In this document: in pieces, positions 34,396-41,956 of the stretch
Layout: each line of letters begins with the position of its first letter
Position numbering within the stretch: the stretch's first letter is position 1
Origin: Bacillus sp. Bos-x628
Lineage (GTDB): Bacteria; Bacillota; Bacilli; Bacillales; Bacillaceae
Assembly: GCF_040500475.1 (NCBI RefSeq)
Contig: NZ_CP159358.1
Location: 496,001 to 560,000 of the forward strand
Reading direction: 5' to 3'
Length of the DNA: 64,000 nt
Program-made: the position numbers and the translations under genes
The notes under the pieces: generated by a model
The model's database searches: none
Seen by the model: the letters and a program-made list of their open reading frames with translations, nothing else
Told to the model about the DNA's origin: nothing

Positions 34396-34677
34396 ATGAC
34401 ACAAGCAAATGAGCTTGTATCAGCTTATCTATCTTTATGGAAAAATCGTCCGCTTAATGTAAGAGATATGCCGTCCTTACAAAAGGCAATATGCGAGGAT
34501 TTGGAGGATGCACACACGCATCCGCGAGCAAGAAAGTCATTCTATGAAAAGTATGTGATATCGGTGGAGAGGATATTGCAAGCCTCCATTCAACGGGATC
34601 ATCAATTAAAGCTGATCAGTTTACATACAGAAAAGCTAAGAGAATTATTACAAAAAGAAGGAAGGAACAACTTATGA
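34396..34677 (+). CDS. Small helical hypothetical protein upstream of yojF
   Basis: 93 residues, mostly charged helices (SLQKAICEDLEDAHTHPRAR, KLRELLQKEGR). No signal peptide or membrane span. It overlaps yojF by 4 bases (ATGA), so it is translationally coupled to the YojF/BshB2 pair. Ribosome site GAGGTGATC. No family recognised. Confidence 0.7.
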   Translation: MTQANELVSAYLSLWKNRPLNVRDMPSLQKAICEDLEDAHTHPRARKSFYEKYVISVERILQASIQRDHQLKLISLHTEKLRELLQKEGRNNL

Positions 34678-35024
34678 AACCAATTCAAACGGAAGATGTC
34701 ACAGCGCATCTTCAATCGTTTTTAAATCGTCCAGTTTTCGTGCATCTTGAAACGACAACGGGTTCTTATTCAGCGCATGTGAATGAACAAAATATGACCG
34801 TTGTGGCGTATATTCGCAATGCAAAAATCGTCTACTCACAGGCGAAAATAAAAGGACAAGGACCGTATCGTGTCGGTATGAAAACAGAAGATGGCTGGAT
34901 TTACGCAGAAGGTTTGACTGACTATGTGGTCGATGAAGAGGGCCGTCTGCTTATGGCAGGACATCTGCCAGATGGAAAACTTGCGATTTCATTACAAATT
35001 AGTGAAACACCATTTACGGTGTAG
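34674..35024 (+). CDS. yojF: YojF (DUF1806)
   Basis: 116 residues, the length I recall for B. subtilis YojF. Beta-rich: PVFVHLETTTGSYSAHV, VVAYIRNAKIVYSQAKIKG and YRVGMKTEDGWIYAEGLTD. DUF1806 proteins sit next to bshB2 across Bacillus, so a supporting role with the bacillithiol deacetylase is likely but unproven. GAAGGAAGG site. Overlaps the preceding gene. Confidence 0.88.
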   Translation: MKPIQTEDVTAHLQSFLNRPVFVHLETTTGSYSAHVNEQNMTVVAYIRNAKIVYSQAKIKGQGPYRVGMKTEDGWIYAEGLTDYVVDEEGRLLMAGHLPDGKLAISLQISETPFTV

Positions 35025-35042
35025 GAGAAAGGGTGACGAGAC

Positions 35043-35708
35043 TTGAAAGAACATGTACTAGTGATACTGCCTCATCCCGATGATGAATCCTTTGGGGTCG
35101 CAGGTCTCATTGCACAAAGCAGAAAGCGCGGAATTCCTGTCACGTATGCATGCGGAACACTCGGTGAAATGGGAAGAAATATGGGCAGTCCAACGTATGC
35201 CAATCGTGAAACACTTCCTGAATTGAGAAAACAAGAACTGATCAATGCTTGCAAAGAGATGGATATCACTGACTTACGAATGCTTGGACTACGGGATAAG
35301 ACGCTCGAATTTGAAGATGATGAATATTTGGCTGATGTAATGGAACAAATCATCGATGAAGTCAAACCAACTCTCATAGTCACATTTTATCCTGGCCACG
35401 GGGTACATCCAGACCATGATGCAACAGGGGAAGCTGTCATTCGAGCACTTTATCGGAAGAAAAAAGAAGACCGTCCTGTGACATACTGCATGGCCATTAC
35501 GAGAAATAGAGAAGAAGTCTTAGGTGATCCAGATATTGTGATTGATATGACCGATGTAGCAGATATTAAATTAAATGCACTCAGAGCTCATCGAACTCAA
35601 ACAGAAGGCATGCTTAGAGAGCTTGAGCAAAAGCTGAAAAATAAAGAACCAGTTGTTCAAAAATGGTTCGATGAAGAAATTTTCTGGACATATCAATGGA
35701 ATGATTAA
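35043..35708 (+). CDS. bshB2: Bacillithiol biosynthesis deacetylase BshB2
   Basis: 221 residues from a TTG. PIG-L/LmbE zinc deacetylase: ILPHPDDESFGVAG carries the HPDDE zinc/catalytic motif, and PGHGVHPDHDATG the second zinc His and active-site His. It removes acetyl from GlcNAc-malate, or from bacillithiol conjugates, in the low-molecular-weight thiol pathway. B. subtilis also has BshB1, so this is the second enzyme. Follows yojF by 18 bp. Confidence 0.93.
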   Translation: MKEHVLVILPHPDDESFGVAGLIAQSRKRGIPVTYACGTLGEMGRNMGSPTYANRETLPELRKQELINACKEMDITDLRMLGLRDKTLEFEDDEYLADVMEQIIDEVKPTLIVTFYPGHGVHPDHDATGEAVIRALYRKKKEDRPVTYCMAITRNREEVLGDPDIVIDMTDVADIKLNALRAHRTQTEGMLRELEQKLKNKEPVVQKWFDEEIFWTYQWND

Positions 35709-35711
35709 ATG

Positions 35712-35746
35712 AAAAGGCAACTGGCTCATGTCAGTTGCCTTTTATG
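35712..35746 (+). terminator. Terminator after bshB2
   Basis: AAAAGGCAACTG, loop, CAGTTGCCTTTT. Confidence 0.88.
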
Positions 35747-35751
35747 GTGCG

Positions 35752-36090
35752 TCATATTACCGATTCCCCAAGATGAACAAAACATTTATCAATCAATCTG
35801 AGACGAACAAATAGTAGGACAGCATCAGCTCCGTCAGAGTCTTGGAAACCCACATTTCCAAAAATCAATCCATAATTTAAAACAAAGTTAATAGGAAGTG
35901 CAGTCAACGTGATGAGCATCGTCACACGTGTTTTCCCTAATACATCCATGAACGGCCTCATGACAAAATATTCGAAAAGAGGGATAATCCCAAAAGCAAG
36001 GAAACTCAGAAAATGCTGCGCAACGCCTTGTACGGACTGCTTAAGCCCACGCCCTCTTAATAAAAGGGTGACTGCCATCCAGCTTTGCAC
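35752..36090 (-). pseudogene. yojI: Decayed MATE-family exporter (yojI-like remnant)
   Basis: About 110 codons survive. A mid-protein segment (QHFLSFLAFGIIPLFEYFVM, then GKTRVTMLITLTALPINFVL and NYGLIFGNVGF) matches the central region of NorM/YojI antiporters. It runs directly into ADAVLLFVRLRLIDK, which looks like the C-terminal end of the same family, so about half of the protein is missing between them. The N-terminal third is also missing; a stop codon lies just upstream in frame. In B. subtilis yojI lies between bshB2 and cwlS, so position supports the name. Confidence 0.65.
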
Positions 36091-36154
36091 GAATACTGTT
36101 CGTTTCTCTCATAACAGAAATAACGAGAGGAAATATATACGCTATGTAAAAAAA

Positions 36155-36280
36155 TCAATTCTCTGATGGATTATGTTTCTTTGGCTGCTTCGTTTTTTTA
36201 AACATTTGAGCATAAATAAAAGAAAGACTGACAACACCTAATATGCTACAAGCATATTGAATCACTTTCTGAATCGTCAT
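36155..36280 (-). CDS. 41-residue single-span membrane protein
   Basis: GGAGG (36291-36295) lies 10 nt before ATG 36280, and the frame runs 41 codons to TGA. The product starts MTIQKVIQYACSILGVVSLS, continues hydrophobic to about residue 24 and ends with a basic tail (KKTKQPKKHN). A signal-anchor-like microprotein. No family recognised. It is the only gene-like feature between the yojI remnant and cwlS. Confidence 0.55.
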   Translation of the reverse strand: MTIQKVIQYACSILGVVSLSFIYAQMFKKTKQPKKHNPSEN

Positions 36281-36444
36281 TTCCAGCTCACCTCCATACA
36301 AATAGAATGTGCAAATTTTGTTATTTTATGACGATTGGCCCAAAGAAGAAGGAAAATCATAAGATAATGAATTGGACCAACGAAAAAACCATTTTTAAAT
36401 CAGATATGAACGCACATTTAATGTATCAGAGGAAATAGGGAAAA

Positions 36445-36531
36445 AAGGGGTATTATGTCCTTTAACAGTGAAAGAGCCGACAAACAGTAAAGTACAAGGC
36501 ATTCTTCATAATGAGAGAATGCTTTTTTTAA
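36445..36531 (+). other. Orphan short transcription-unit-like stretch with terminator
   Basis: AAGGGG and an ATG open a frame of 11 codons (MSFNSERADKQ). Then GGCATTCT, loop, AGAATGCC-like arm and TTTTTTT form a convincing terminator at about 36502-36531. No full gene lies upstream. It may be an sRNA, the end of a deleted gene, or both. Confidence 0.35.
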
Positions 36532-36663
36532 TGAGGAGAAAAAACAGCTAATTAAGTAAAAAGTCATTTGATACAGAAAAATTTGTCATGTAGAATAGAA
36601 CTATGAAACTAGCAAAGTGCTTGTTTTGACAAATTTGTATACATTAACTTAAAAAAGTGTTTA

Positions 36664-36686
36664 TAAATCGAGCAAAAAGCCGATAG
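36664..36686 (+). promoter_or_regulatory. Candidate SigD-type promoter of cwlS
   Basis: GCCGATAG at 36679-36686 matches the SigD -10 (GCCGATAT) at 7 of 8 positions. The -35 (a TTTATAAA stretch about 11-15 bp upstream) is a poorer match to TAAA. It would give a leader of nearly 190 nt before cwlS. Confidence 0.4.
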
Positions 36687-36880
36687 AAACGATATGGCTT
36701 CATTTTAGCATGTAGAGTTTGCTACTTTAGCCTATTGAAAATTGCCCAATGTCTTGGTGTCCAGTAAGATAATAGAAATAAAGAATAAATAGTGTAACAG
36801 AAGCAGGACTATGAAATGCAACTCTAAAATAGTGCATAAGTCTTTACTGAACGAAATGAAGAAAGGCGGAGATTTATTAT

Positions 36881-38182
36881 ATGAAGAAAAAGGTAGTAAC
36901 CGGCCTTGCAGTTTCAGCGATTGCTGGCTCAGCTGTGATTGCTGCACCGGCAGAAGCACAAACGATTAAAGTGAAAAGCGGTGACTCACTTTGGAAGATT
37001 GCCGAGCAGTACAATACGAGTATTTCCGAACTTCAATCGCTTAATCAACTAAAAACGACAATGATCTTTAAAGGGCAAAGTTTGAAAATTCCTGCAACAA
37101 AAAGTAAGAAATCCAACTCATCAGCGGGTTCAAAAGCAGCGAAATCAAGTGCTTCAACAACATCTAGCTATACTGTGAAGCTTGGCGATTCATTATGGCT
37201 TATTGCGAAAAATCATCAAATGTCAGTAGCACGCCTAAAAAGTATAAACAGCCTAAACAGTGATCTCATTCGTCCTGGACAAAAGCTGAAAGTGTCTGGA
37301 AGTACGAAGACAAGCGGCAATCAATCATCAAACTCAAATTCCAGCTCAAACAAAAAGACAAACAGCTCCAATCGTTCGTCCTCAGCATCTAGTACATACA
37401 AAGTCAAATTAGGTGACTCACTATGGAAAATTGCCAATTCGTTAAATATGTCGATTGCCGAAATCAAAACATTGAATCAGTTAAAGTCTGATATGATTTA
37501 TCCAAACCAAGTACTGAAAGTAAAAGGAGCTGCCCCTTCAAAACCAAAGCCGAAGGCACCTACTAAGCCAAATCATCAATCTTCTAACAACAATCATTCG
37601 TCAAGCGGTCAAACAACATCTTATACAGTCAAATCAGGAGATTCATTATGGAAGATTGCCAATCAATTTAAAGTACAAGTTCAGTCCATTCGTACAGCAA
37701 ACAGCCTGAAAAGTGATGTACTTAGAATTGGACAAGTTTTAAAGATCAAGGGAGCTGCTTCTGGTTCAACATCTAAGGGTGCAACAAGCCCGTCAAACAA
37801 TCACAAAACCGAGGCGCCAATGAATGCGAAAATTACAACTATGATTCAAGAAGGTAAAAAATTAACAGGAATTCCATACAGATGGGGCGGCAATACACCT
37901 GCAGGGTTTGACTGCAGTGGTTTTGTTTACTATCTGATTAATAAAGTATCATCTGTATCTAGACTAAGCACAGCAGGCTACTGGAATATGATGACGCCTG
38001 TCAGCACGCCGCAAGTTGGAGATTTTGTCTTTTTCACAACATACAAAGCGGGTCCTTCTCACATGGGATTATACCTTGGTGGAGGAAACTTCCTTCATGC
38101 AAGTGACAACGGGGTAGGCATTTCTAACTTGAGTAATCCTTATTGGAAAAAAGCCTATTTAGGTGCGAAACGTTTCTTCTAA
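36881..38182 (+). CDS. cwlS: Cell-wall D,L-endopeptidase CwlS (4 LysM + NlpC/P60)
   Basis: 433 residues. Signal peptide ending ...APAEAQ, then four LysM repeats beginning near residues 28, 95, 170 and 246 (each [10 protein letters not shown] or [11 protein letters not shown]). They are separated by Ser/Asn/Thr-rich linkers. A C-terminal NlpC/P60 catalytic domain follows, with Cys in [12 protein letters not shown] and His in [11 protein letters not shown]. Cleaves gamma-D-Glu-meso-DAP bonds and acts in cell separation. Strong GAAAGGCGGAG ribosome site. Matches the B. subtilis CwlS (YojL) architecture. Confidence 0.94.
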   Translation: MKKKVVTGLAVSAIAGSAVIAAPAEAQTIKVKSGDSLWKIAEQYNTSISELQSLNQLKTTMIFKGQSLKIPATKSKKSNSSAGSKAAKSSASTTSSYTVKLGDSLWLIAKNHQMSVARLKSINSLNSDLIRPGQKLKVSGSTKTSGNQSSNSNSSSNKKTNSSNRSSSASSTYKVKLGDSLWKIANSLNMSIAEIKTLNQLKSDMIYPNQVLKVKGAAPSKPKPKAPTKPNHQSSNNNHSSSGQTTSYTVKSGDSLWKIANQFKVQVQSIRTANSLKSDVLRIGQVLKIKGAASGSTSKGATSPSNNHKTEAPMNAKITTMIQEGKKLTGIPYRWGGNTPAGFDCSGFVYYLINKVSSVSRLSTAGYWNMMTPVSTPQVGDFVFFTTYKAGPSHMGLYLGGGNFLHASDNGVGISNLSNPYWKKAYLGAKRFF

Positions 38183-38206
38183 AAAGCCGATTTTCGGCTT
38201 TTTTTG
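38181..38206 (+). terminator. Terminator after cwlS
   Basis: AAAAAGCCGA, TTT, TCGGCTTTTTT. Confidence 0.85.
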
Positions 38207-38256
38207 TTTGCTTTTCGAGGAGATTGTCCATACTGGTAACAAAAGGGGGCAGTCAT

Positions 38257-38835
38257 ATGAGAATATCAATATGGGCGATCATGATTTGTTTAACCTTTGT
38301 GGTATCAGCATGTCATGCACCGCCGAAAAAAGAAACGACAGAAGAGAGCCATGAAGTCGCAGCACCTAAACCACCGCCTATCATCACGACATTAATCAAT
38401 GAAAATGGTCAAAAAATAGGAAGCATTGACGTGAGGGAATCGTCAAAATCCGGGCTGGATCTTCATGTGAAAGCCACAGGACTTCCTCCAGGTTCGCATG
38501 GTTTCCACATACATGAGACAGGGATATGTGAAGCTCCGGACTTTGAAACGGCAGGTGCTCATTTTAATCCAGCACACAGGGAGCACGGTTTTGATAATCC
38601 AAAGGGGCATCATGCTGGAGATATGCCGAATTTAGAGGTTGGGGCAGATGGTAAAATTGATGTCGTTGTCAATGTGCCGGATGTGACATTAAAGGGAGGT
38701 TCGCATCAATTATTCAGTCAAAATGGGCGAAGCTTTATCATTCATGCAGAAGCAGATGATTACTTAAGCAACCCTTCTGGAAATTCAGGAAAACGTATCG
38801 CTTGCGGAGCAATCACAAAAGAAATGGTAAAATAA
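38257..38835 (+). CDS. sodC: Cu/Zn superoxide dismutase-like lipoprotein
   Basis: 192 residues from ATG 38257 with AAAGGGGG upstream. The earlier frame overlaps cwlS. Lipobox VVSAC. The SOD fold is complete: GFHIHETGIC (two copper His and the disulfide Cys), AGAHFNP (bridging His), EHGF and HHAGDM (zinc His and Asp), SFIIHAEADD (fourth copper His) and KRIACGAI (active-site Arg and second Cys). The B. subtilis homologue YojM is known for lacking two copper ligands; this one keeps them, so real dismutase activity is plausible. Confidence 0.92.
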   Translation: MRISIWAIMICLTFVVSACHAPPKKETTEESHEVAAPKPPPIITTLINENGQKIGSIDVRESSKSGLDLHVKATGLPPGSHGFHIHETGICEAPDFETAGAHFNPAHREHGFDNPKGHHAGDMPNLEVGADGKIDVVVNVPDVTLKGGSHQLFSQNGRSFIIHAEADDYLSNPSGNSGKRIACGAITKEMVK

Positions 38836-38844
38836 CAACAGACG

Positions 38845-38881
38845 AACCTTTATGTATTGAGTACATAAAGGTTTTTTTAGT
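38845..38881 (+). terminator. Terminator after sodC
   Basis: CCTTTATGTA, TTGAG, TACATAAAGG followed by TTTTTTT. Confidence 0.9.
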
Positions 38882-38924
38882 ATACTTGTTGAGGAAATTG
38901 ATCGAAGAGAGGAATTAATCGTAT

Positions 38925-39803
38925 ATGTTCAACCAACAATCACTCCCGGAAGAAATTCAAGCAATGATCGAAAAGAAAACAAAAGACCTAGAAGAAGAAT
39001 TTCGTCCGTTAATAGGCTCAAGCGGATATGAATCGCAGGATACTTCTATTATTAATGATGCCATCATTGCCCTTGCACTTGGTAAAAACGTCCTTTTAAA
39101 AGGACCGACTGGATCAGGCAAAACAAAACTAGCTGAAACCTTATCCGCTTTCTTTAAACAGCCGATGCATAGTATAAACTGTTCAGTTGATCTTGATGCA
39201 GAAAGCTTAGTTGGATATAAAACCATTCACAATGATGGGAATATCGCTTCTATCGAGTTTATCGAAGGACCCGTTACAAAGGCGATGAAAAAAGGTCACC
39301 TTCTATATATTGATGAAATCAACATGGCAAAGCCAGAAACATTACCGATTTTAAATGGTGTACTCGACTACCGAAAAATGATGACAAATCCTTTTACAGG
39401 TGAAGTAGTGAGAGCAAAAGAAGGCTTCGGTGTCATTGCGGCAATTAATGAAGGATATGTTGGCACTGTGCCTCTCAATGAAGCGTTGAAAAATCGTTTT
39501 GTCGTCATAGATGTTCCTTACATTAGCGGTGGCATATTAAAAGACGTTTTACAATCACAGTCCGTTTTAACTGATGAGCGTTTAATAGATCAATTTGTTC
39601 AGCTATCATCAGACCTGATGACACAGGCTCATCATGGTCAAGTCAGTGAAGAGGCGGCATCTATCCGAGCGCTGTTAGATACTTGTGATCTCGCGCAGTT
39701 CATTCCACCGCTTCGCGCAGTTGAACGTGGAATCGTTGAGAAACTAGAAGATGACCGGGAAAAAGCAGCGGTGAGAAATATCGCACAAACATTATTTGAG
39801 TGA
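38925..39803 (+). CDS. yojN: MoxR/NorQ-type AAA+ ATPase YojN
   Basis: 292 residues. Walker [16 protein letters not shown], Walker [15 protein letters not shown], sensor [11 protein letters not shown] and arginine finger [13 protein letters not shown]. The CbbQ/NorQ branch pairs with VWA proteins to remodel or metallate client enzymes; the partner YojO follows 11 bp later. The client is unknown; the neighbouring odhA or sodC are possible but not shown. Confidence 0.9.
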   Translation: MFNQQSLPEEIQAMIEKKTKDLEEEFRPLIGSSGYESQDTSIINDAIIALALGKNVLLKGPTGSGKTKLAETLSAFFKQPMHSINCSVDLDAESLVGYKTIHNDGNIASIEFIEGPVTKAMKKGHLLYIDEINMAKPETLPILNGVLDYRKMMTNPFTGEVVRAKEGFGVIAAINEGYVGTVPLNEALKNRFVVIDVPYISGGILKDVLQSQSVLTDERLIDQFVQLSSDLMTQAHHGQVSEEAASIRALLDTCDLAQFIPPLRAVERGIVEKLEDDREKAAVRNIAQTLFE

Positions 39804-39814
39804 GGTTCTGACTT

Positions 39815-41731
39815 TTGAAATTTATCAAATTTAATGACAGCAGAATCGATTCATTTCTATTTATGGAATTAACCGACCTAGCCAAAACGTTAGCCAAAAG
39901 TAATGATGTTGAGCTTGAATACGGCGTGCAGTCCTATTATGAACCTTTTGAAAAGAAAATTTTCATTAGCCATTTTTGGGATGATCGTAATCAAGAAGAC
40001 ATGACAGCAGGATTAAAAAGTGATGTTTTCCTACGTGCAATTGGTACAGTTTATAGTGATTTGCCTGTGTTTAAGGAAATGATTCAGTATGCTCACAAAT
40101 TATCTATTCCTGATTTATGTAAACAGTTGTTTATGCTGTTTGAAGATATCCGTATTGAAGAACGGATTAAACGTGATCGCCCAGGAACAAAAAAGGTATT
40201 TAAACGAAGAAGAGAGCTCTATCGTCGTCACTTTAAGACACAATTAACCATTAATCAAGAACGGAGCATCATAACGGACGCATTGTTTTGTGCCGTTTAT
40301 GTCAAGCTGACAGCTCATTCTCCGTTAGAAGAAATTCCAGCTCTTCATGAGCGCATCAATCCGATGATTCCTTTTATTGAGTCAAGTCTTGAACGTGTGT
40401 ATGAAGCAGCTTCAACATCTGACATCGCCTCAATCGTGAAGCAATTGACAGAGGGCTTTGATGAGCTTCTTGAAAAAGACATGCTGAATACGTATTTCTT
40501 CTTCCCAGAATTGGACTATGAAAAAGCGGCAAAAGAACCGCTGTTTCATGACTTAAAAAGAAAGCCTAAATTAAGTGATGACCTAAAAGTAGATCGGGAA
40601 AAAGAGGGGGATGAAGACATCCACCAAGAATATATGGAAGTCTGGCATAGAGAAACCGAAGCACCGTCCAAAAGTTTTCTTCAATTCGATCTAGAACATG
40701 GCGGCAAAAGTGACCTTGGCAAAGATGCGGCAAGAGAAGGAGATGATGGTGATCAGGCGCTTGGCACCGTTCAGGGATCGGCGAAACAAACAGAGCGAAA
40801 AGACTATTCAAAGCTTGAAGCATTAGAAGAGGCACAAGGACAAGAAGCCCAAGGGGATGCACTGGAAAATGGAAAAGAGAATAAATATGCTTTTCCGGTG
40901 ATGATCACACCCGGGCCTCCCGCACCAGAGCATATAGATCTATACAAACAGCATGCGAAAGCAATAGAGCCTTACCAAAAACGCTTAAAACAAATGATCC
41001 AAAAAACACTTGAACATAAAAAAACATGGCCAAAAACAGATCTTCATGCGGGGCGGCTTAGTAAAAAGCTCATTCGGTATTTTACAGAATCAAATCCACG
41101 TCTTTTCTATCAGAAGCAAGCCCCATCATCCCAGATTGATGCCGTATTCACTTTATTAGTTGACTGTTCTGCGAGTATGTTTGACAAAATGGATGAAACA
41201 AAAAAAGGGATTGTTCTTTTTCATGAAGCATTAAAATCTGTTCAAGTACCGCACCAAATTGTCGGGTTTTGGGAAGATACAAACGACGCAACGGAAACAA
41301 GCCAGCCTAACTATTTTAATACAGTGGTGTCGTTTAAAGACTCTTTATTTGATGCCGGTCCTTCAATTATGGCACTTGAACCAGAAGAAGATAACCGCGA
41401 CGGCTATGCAATTCGTCAAATGACAAAAATGATATTAAAAAGAAGAGAAGAGCAAAAATTTCTCATTGTGTTCTCTGATGGAGAACCAGCGGCCTTCAGC
41501 TATGAGCAAAATGGGATTGTCGATACGCATGAAGCTGTGCTAGAAGCGAGGAAAAAAGGAATTGAGGTCATCAATGTCTTTTTATCGAATTCTCCTATAG
41601 AAGAGGCACAAATGAAAACCATTCAAGATATGTATGGCAAGTTCAGCATTTTTGTACCAGATGTCGATACATTACCAGACGTCTTGTATCCGTTATTGAA
41701 GAAATTACTGCATAAAAGCATTGGGGCATAA
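39815..41731 (+). CDS. yojO: NorD/CbbO-like VWA-domain protein YojO
   Basis: 638 residues from a TTG with GAGG upstream. The N-terminal 270 residues are helical; a charged Gly/Glu/Asp-rich linker (about 290-360) follows. The C-terminal von Willebrand A domain has the metal-ion site LLVDCSASMFD (DxSxS) and IVFSDGEP. Forms a two-component chaperone with YojN. Both are probably cotranscribed downstream of the sodC terminator. Confidence 0.9.
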   Translation: MKFIKFNDSRIDSFLFMELTDLAKTLAKSNDVELEYGVQSYYEPFEKKIFISHFWDDRNQEDMTAGLKSDVFLRAIGTVYSDLPVFKEMIQYAHKLSIPDLCKQLFMLFEDIRIEERIKRDRPGTKKVFKRRRELYRRHFKTQLTINQERSIITDALFCAVYVKLTAHSPLEEIPALHERINPMIPFIESSLERVYEAASTSDIASIVKQLTEGFDELLEKDMLNTYFFFPELDYEKAAKEPLFHDLKRKPKLSDDLKVDREKEGDEDIHQEYMEVWHRETEAPSKSFLQFDLEHGGKSDLGKDAAREGDDGDQALGTVQGSAKQTERKDYSKLEALEEAQGQEAQGDALENGKENKYAFPVMITPGPPAPEHIDLYKQHAKAIEPYQKRLKQMIQKTLEHKKTWPKTDLHAGRLSKKLIRYFTESNPRLFYQKQAPSSQIDAVFTLLVDCSASMFDKMDETKKGIVLFHEALKSVQVPHQIVGFWEDTNDATETSQPNYFNTVVSFKDSLFDAGPSIMALEPEEDNRDGYAIRQMTKMILKRREEQKFLIVFSDGEPAAFSYEQNGIVDTHEAVLEARKKGIEVINVFLSNSPIEEAQMKTIQDMYGKFSIFVPDVDTLPDVLYPLLKKLLHKSIGA

Positions 41732-41856
41732 AGTTTTGTCCCTTTTTTCAAAAATATTTTTCGGAATGATTTAAATTTTTTGTTTTTCTTTGAATTTTTT
41801 ATCTTTAATTGAACAAAGAATGTAGAAAGTAATCCGAAACAGTGGTAAAATATTAT

Positions 41857-41870
41857 TGGAAGCGTTTTAT
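41857..41870 (+). promoter_or_regulatory. Possible CcpA cre site in the odhAB promoter
   Basis: TGGAAGCGTTTTAT contains the central AAGCG of cre but mismatches the outer arm. It lies just after a TAAAAT -10-like hexamer at 41846-41851, where binding would block transcription. odhAB is glucose-repressed in B. subtilis. Confidence 0.35.
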
Positions 41871-41956
41871 TACATAAATTTGGTCATTGTGTCCTGAAAG
41901 TTATATCGAGATAGTGTTCAATCACTTGATGATCAAAGTTGGGGGTAGTATTCAAA

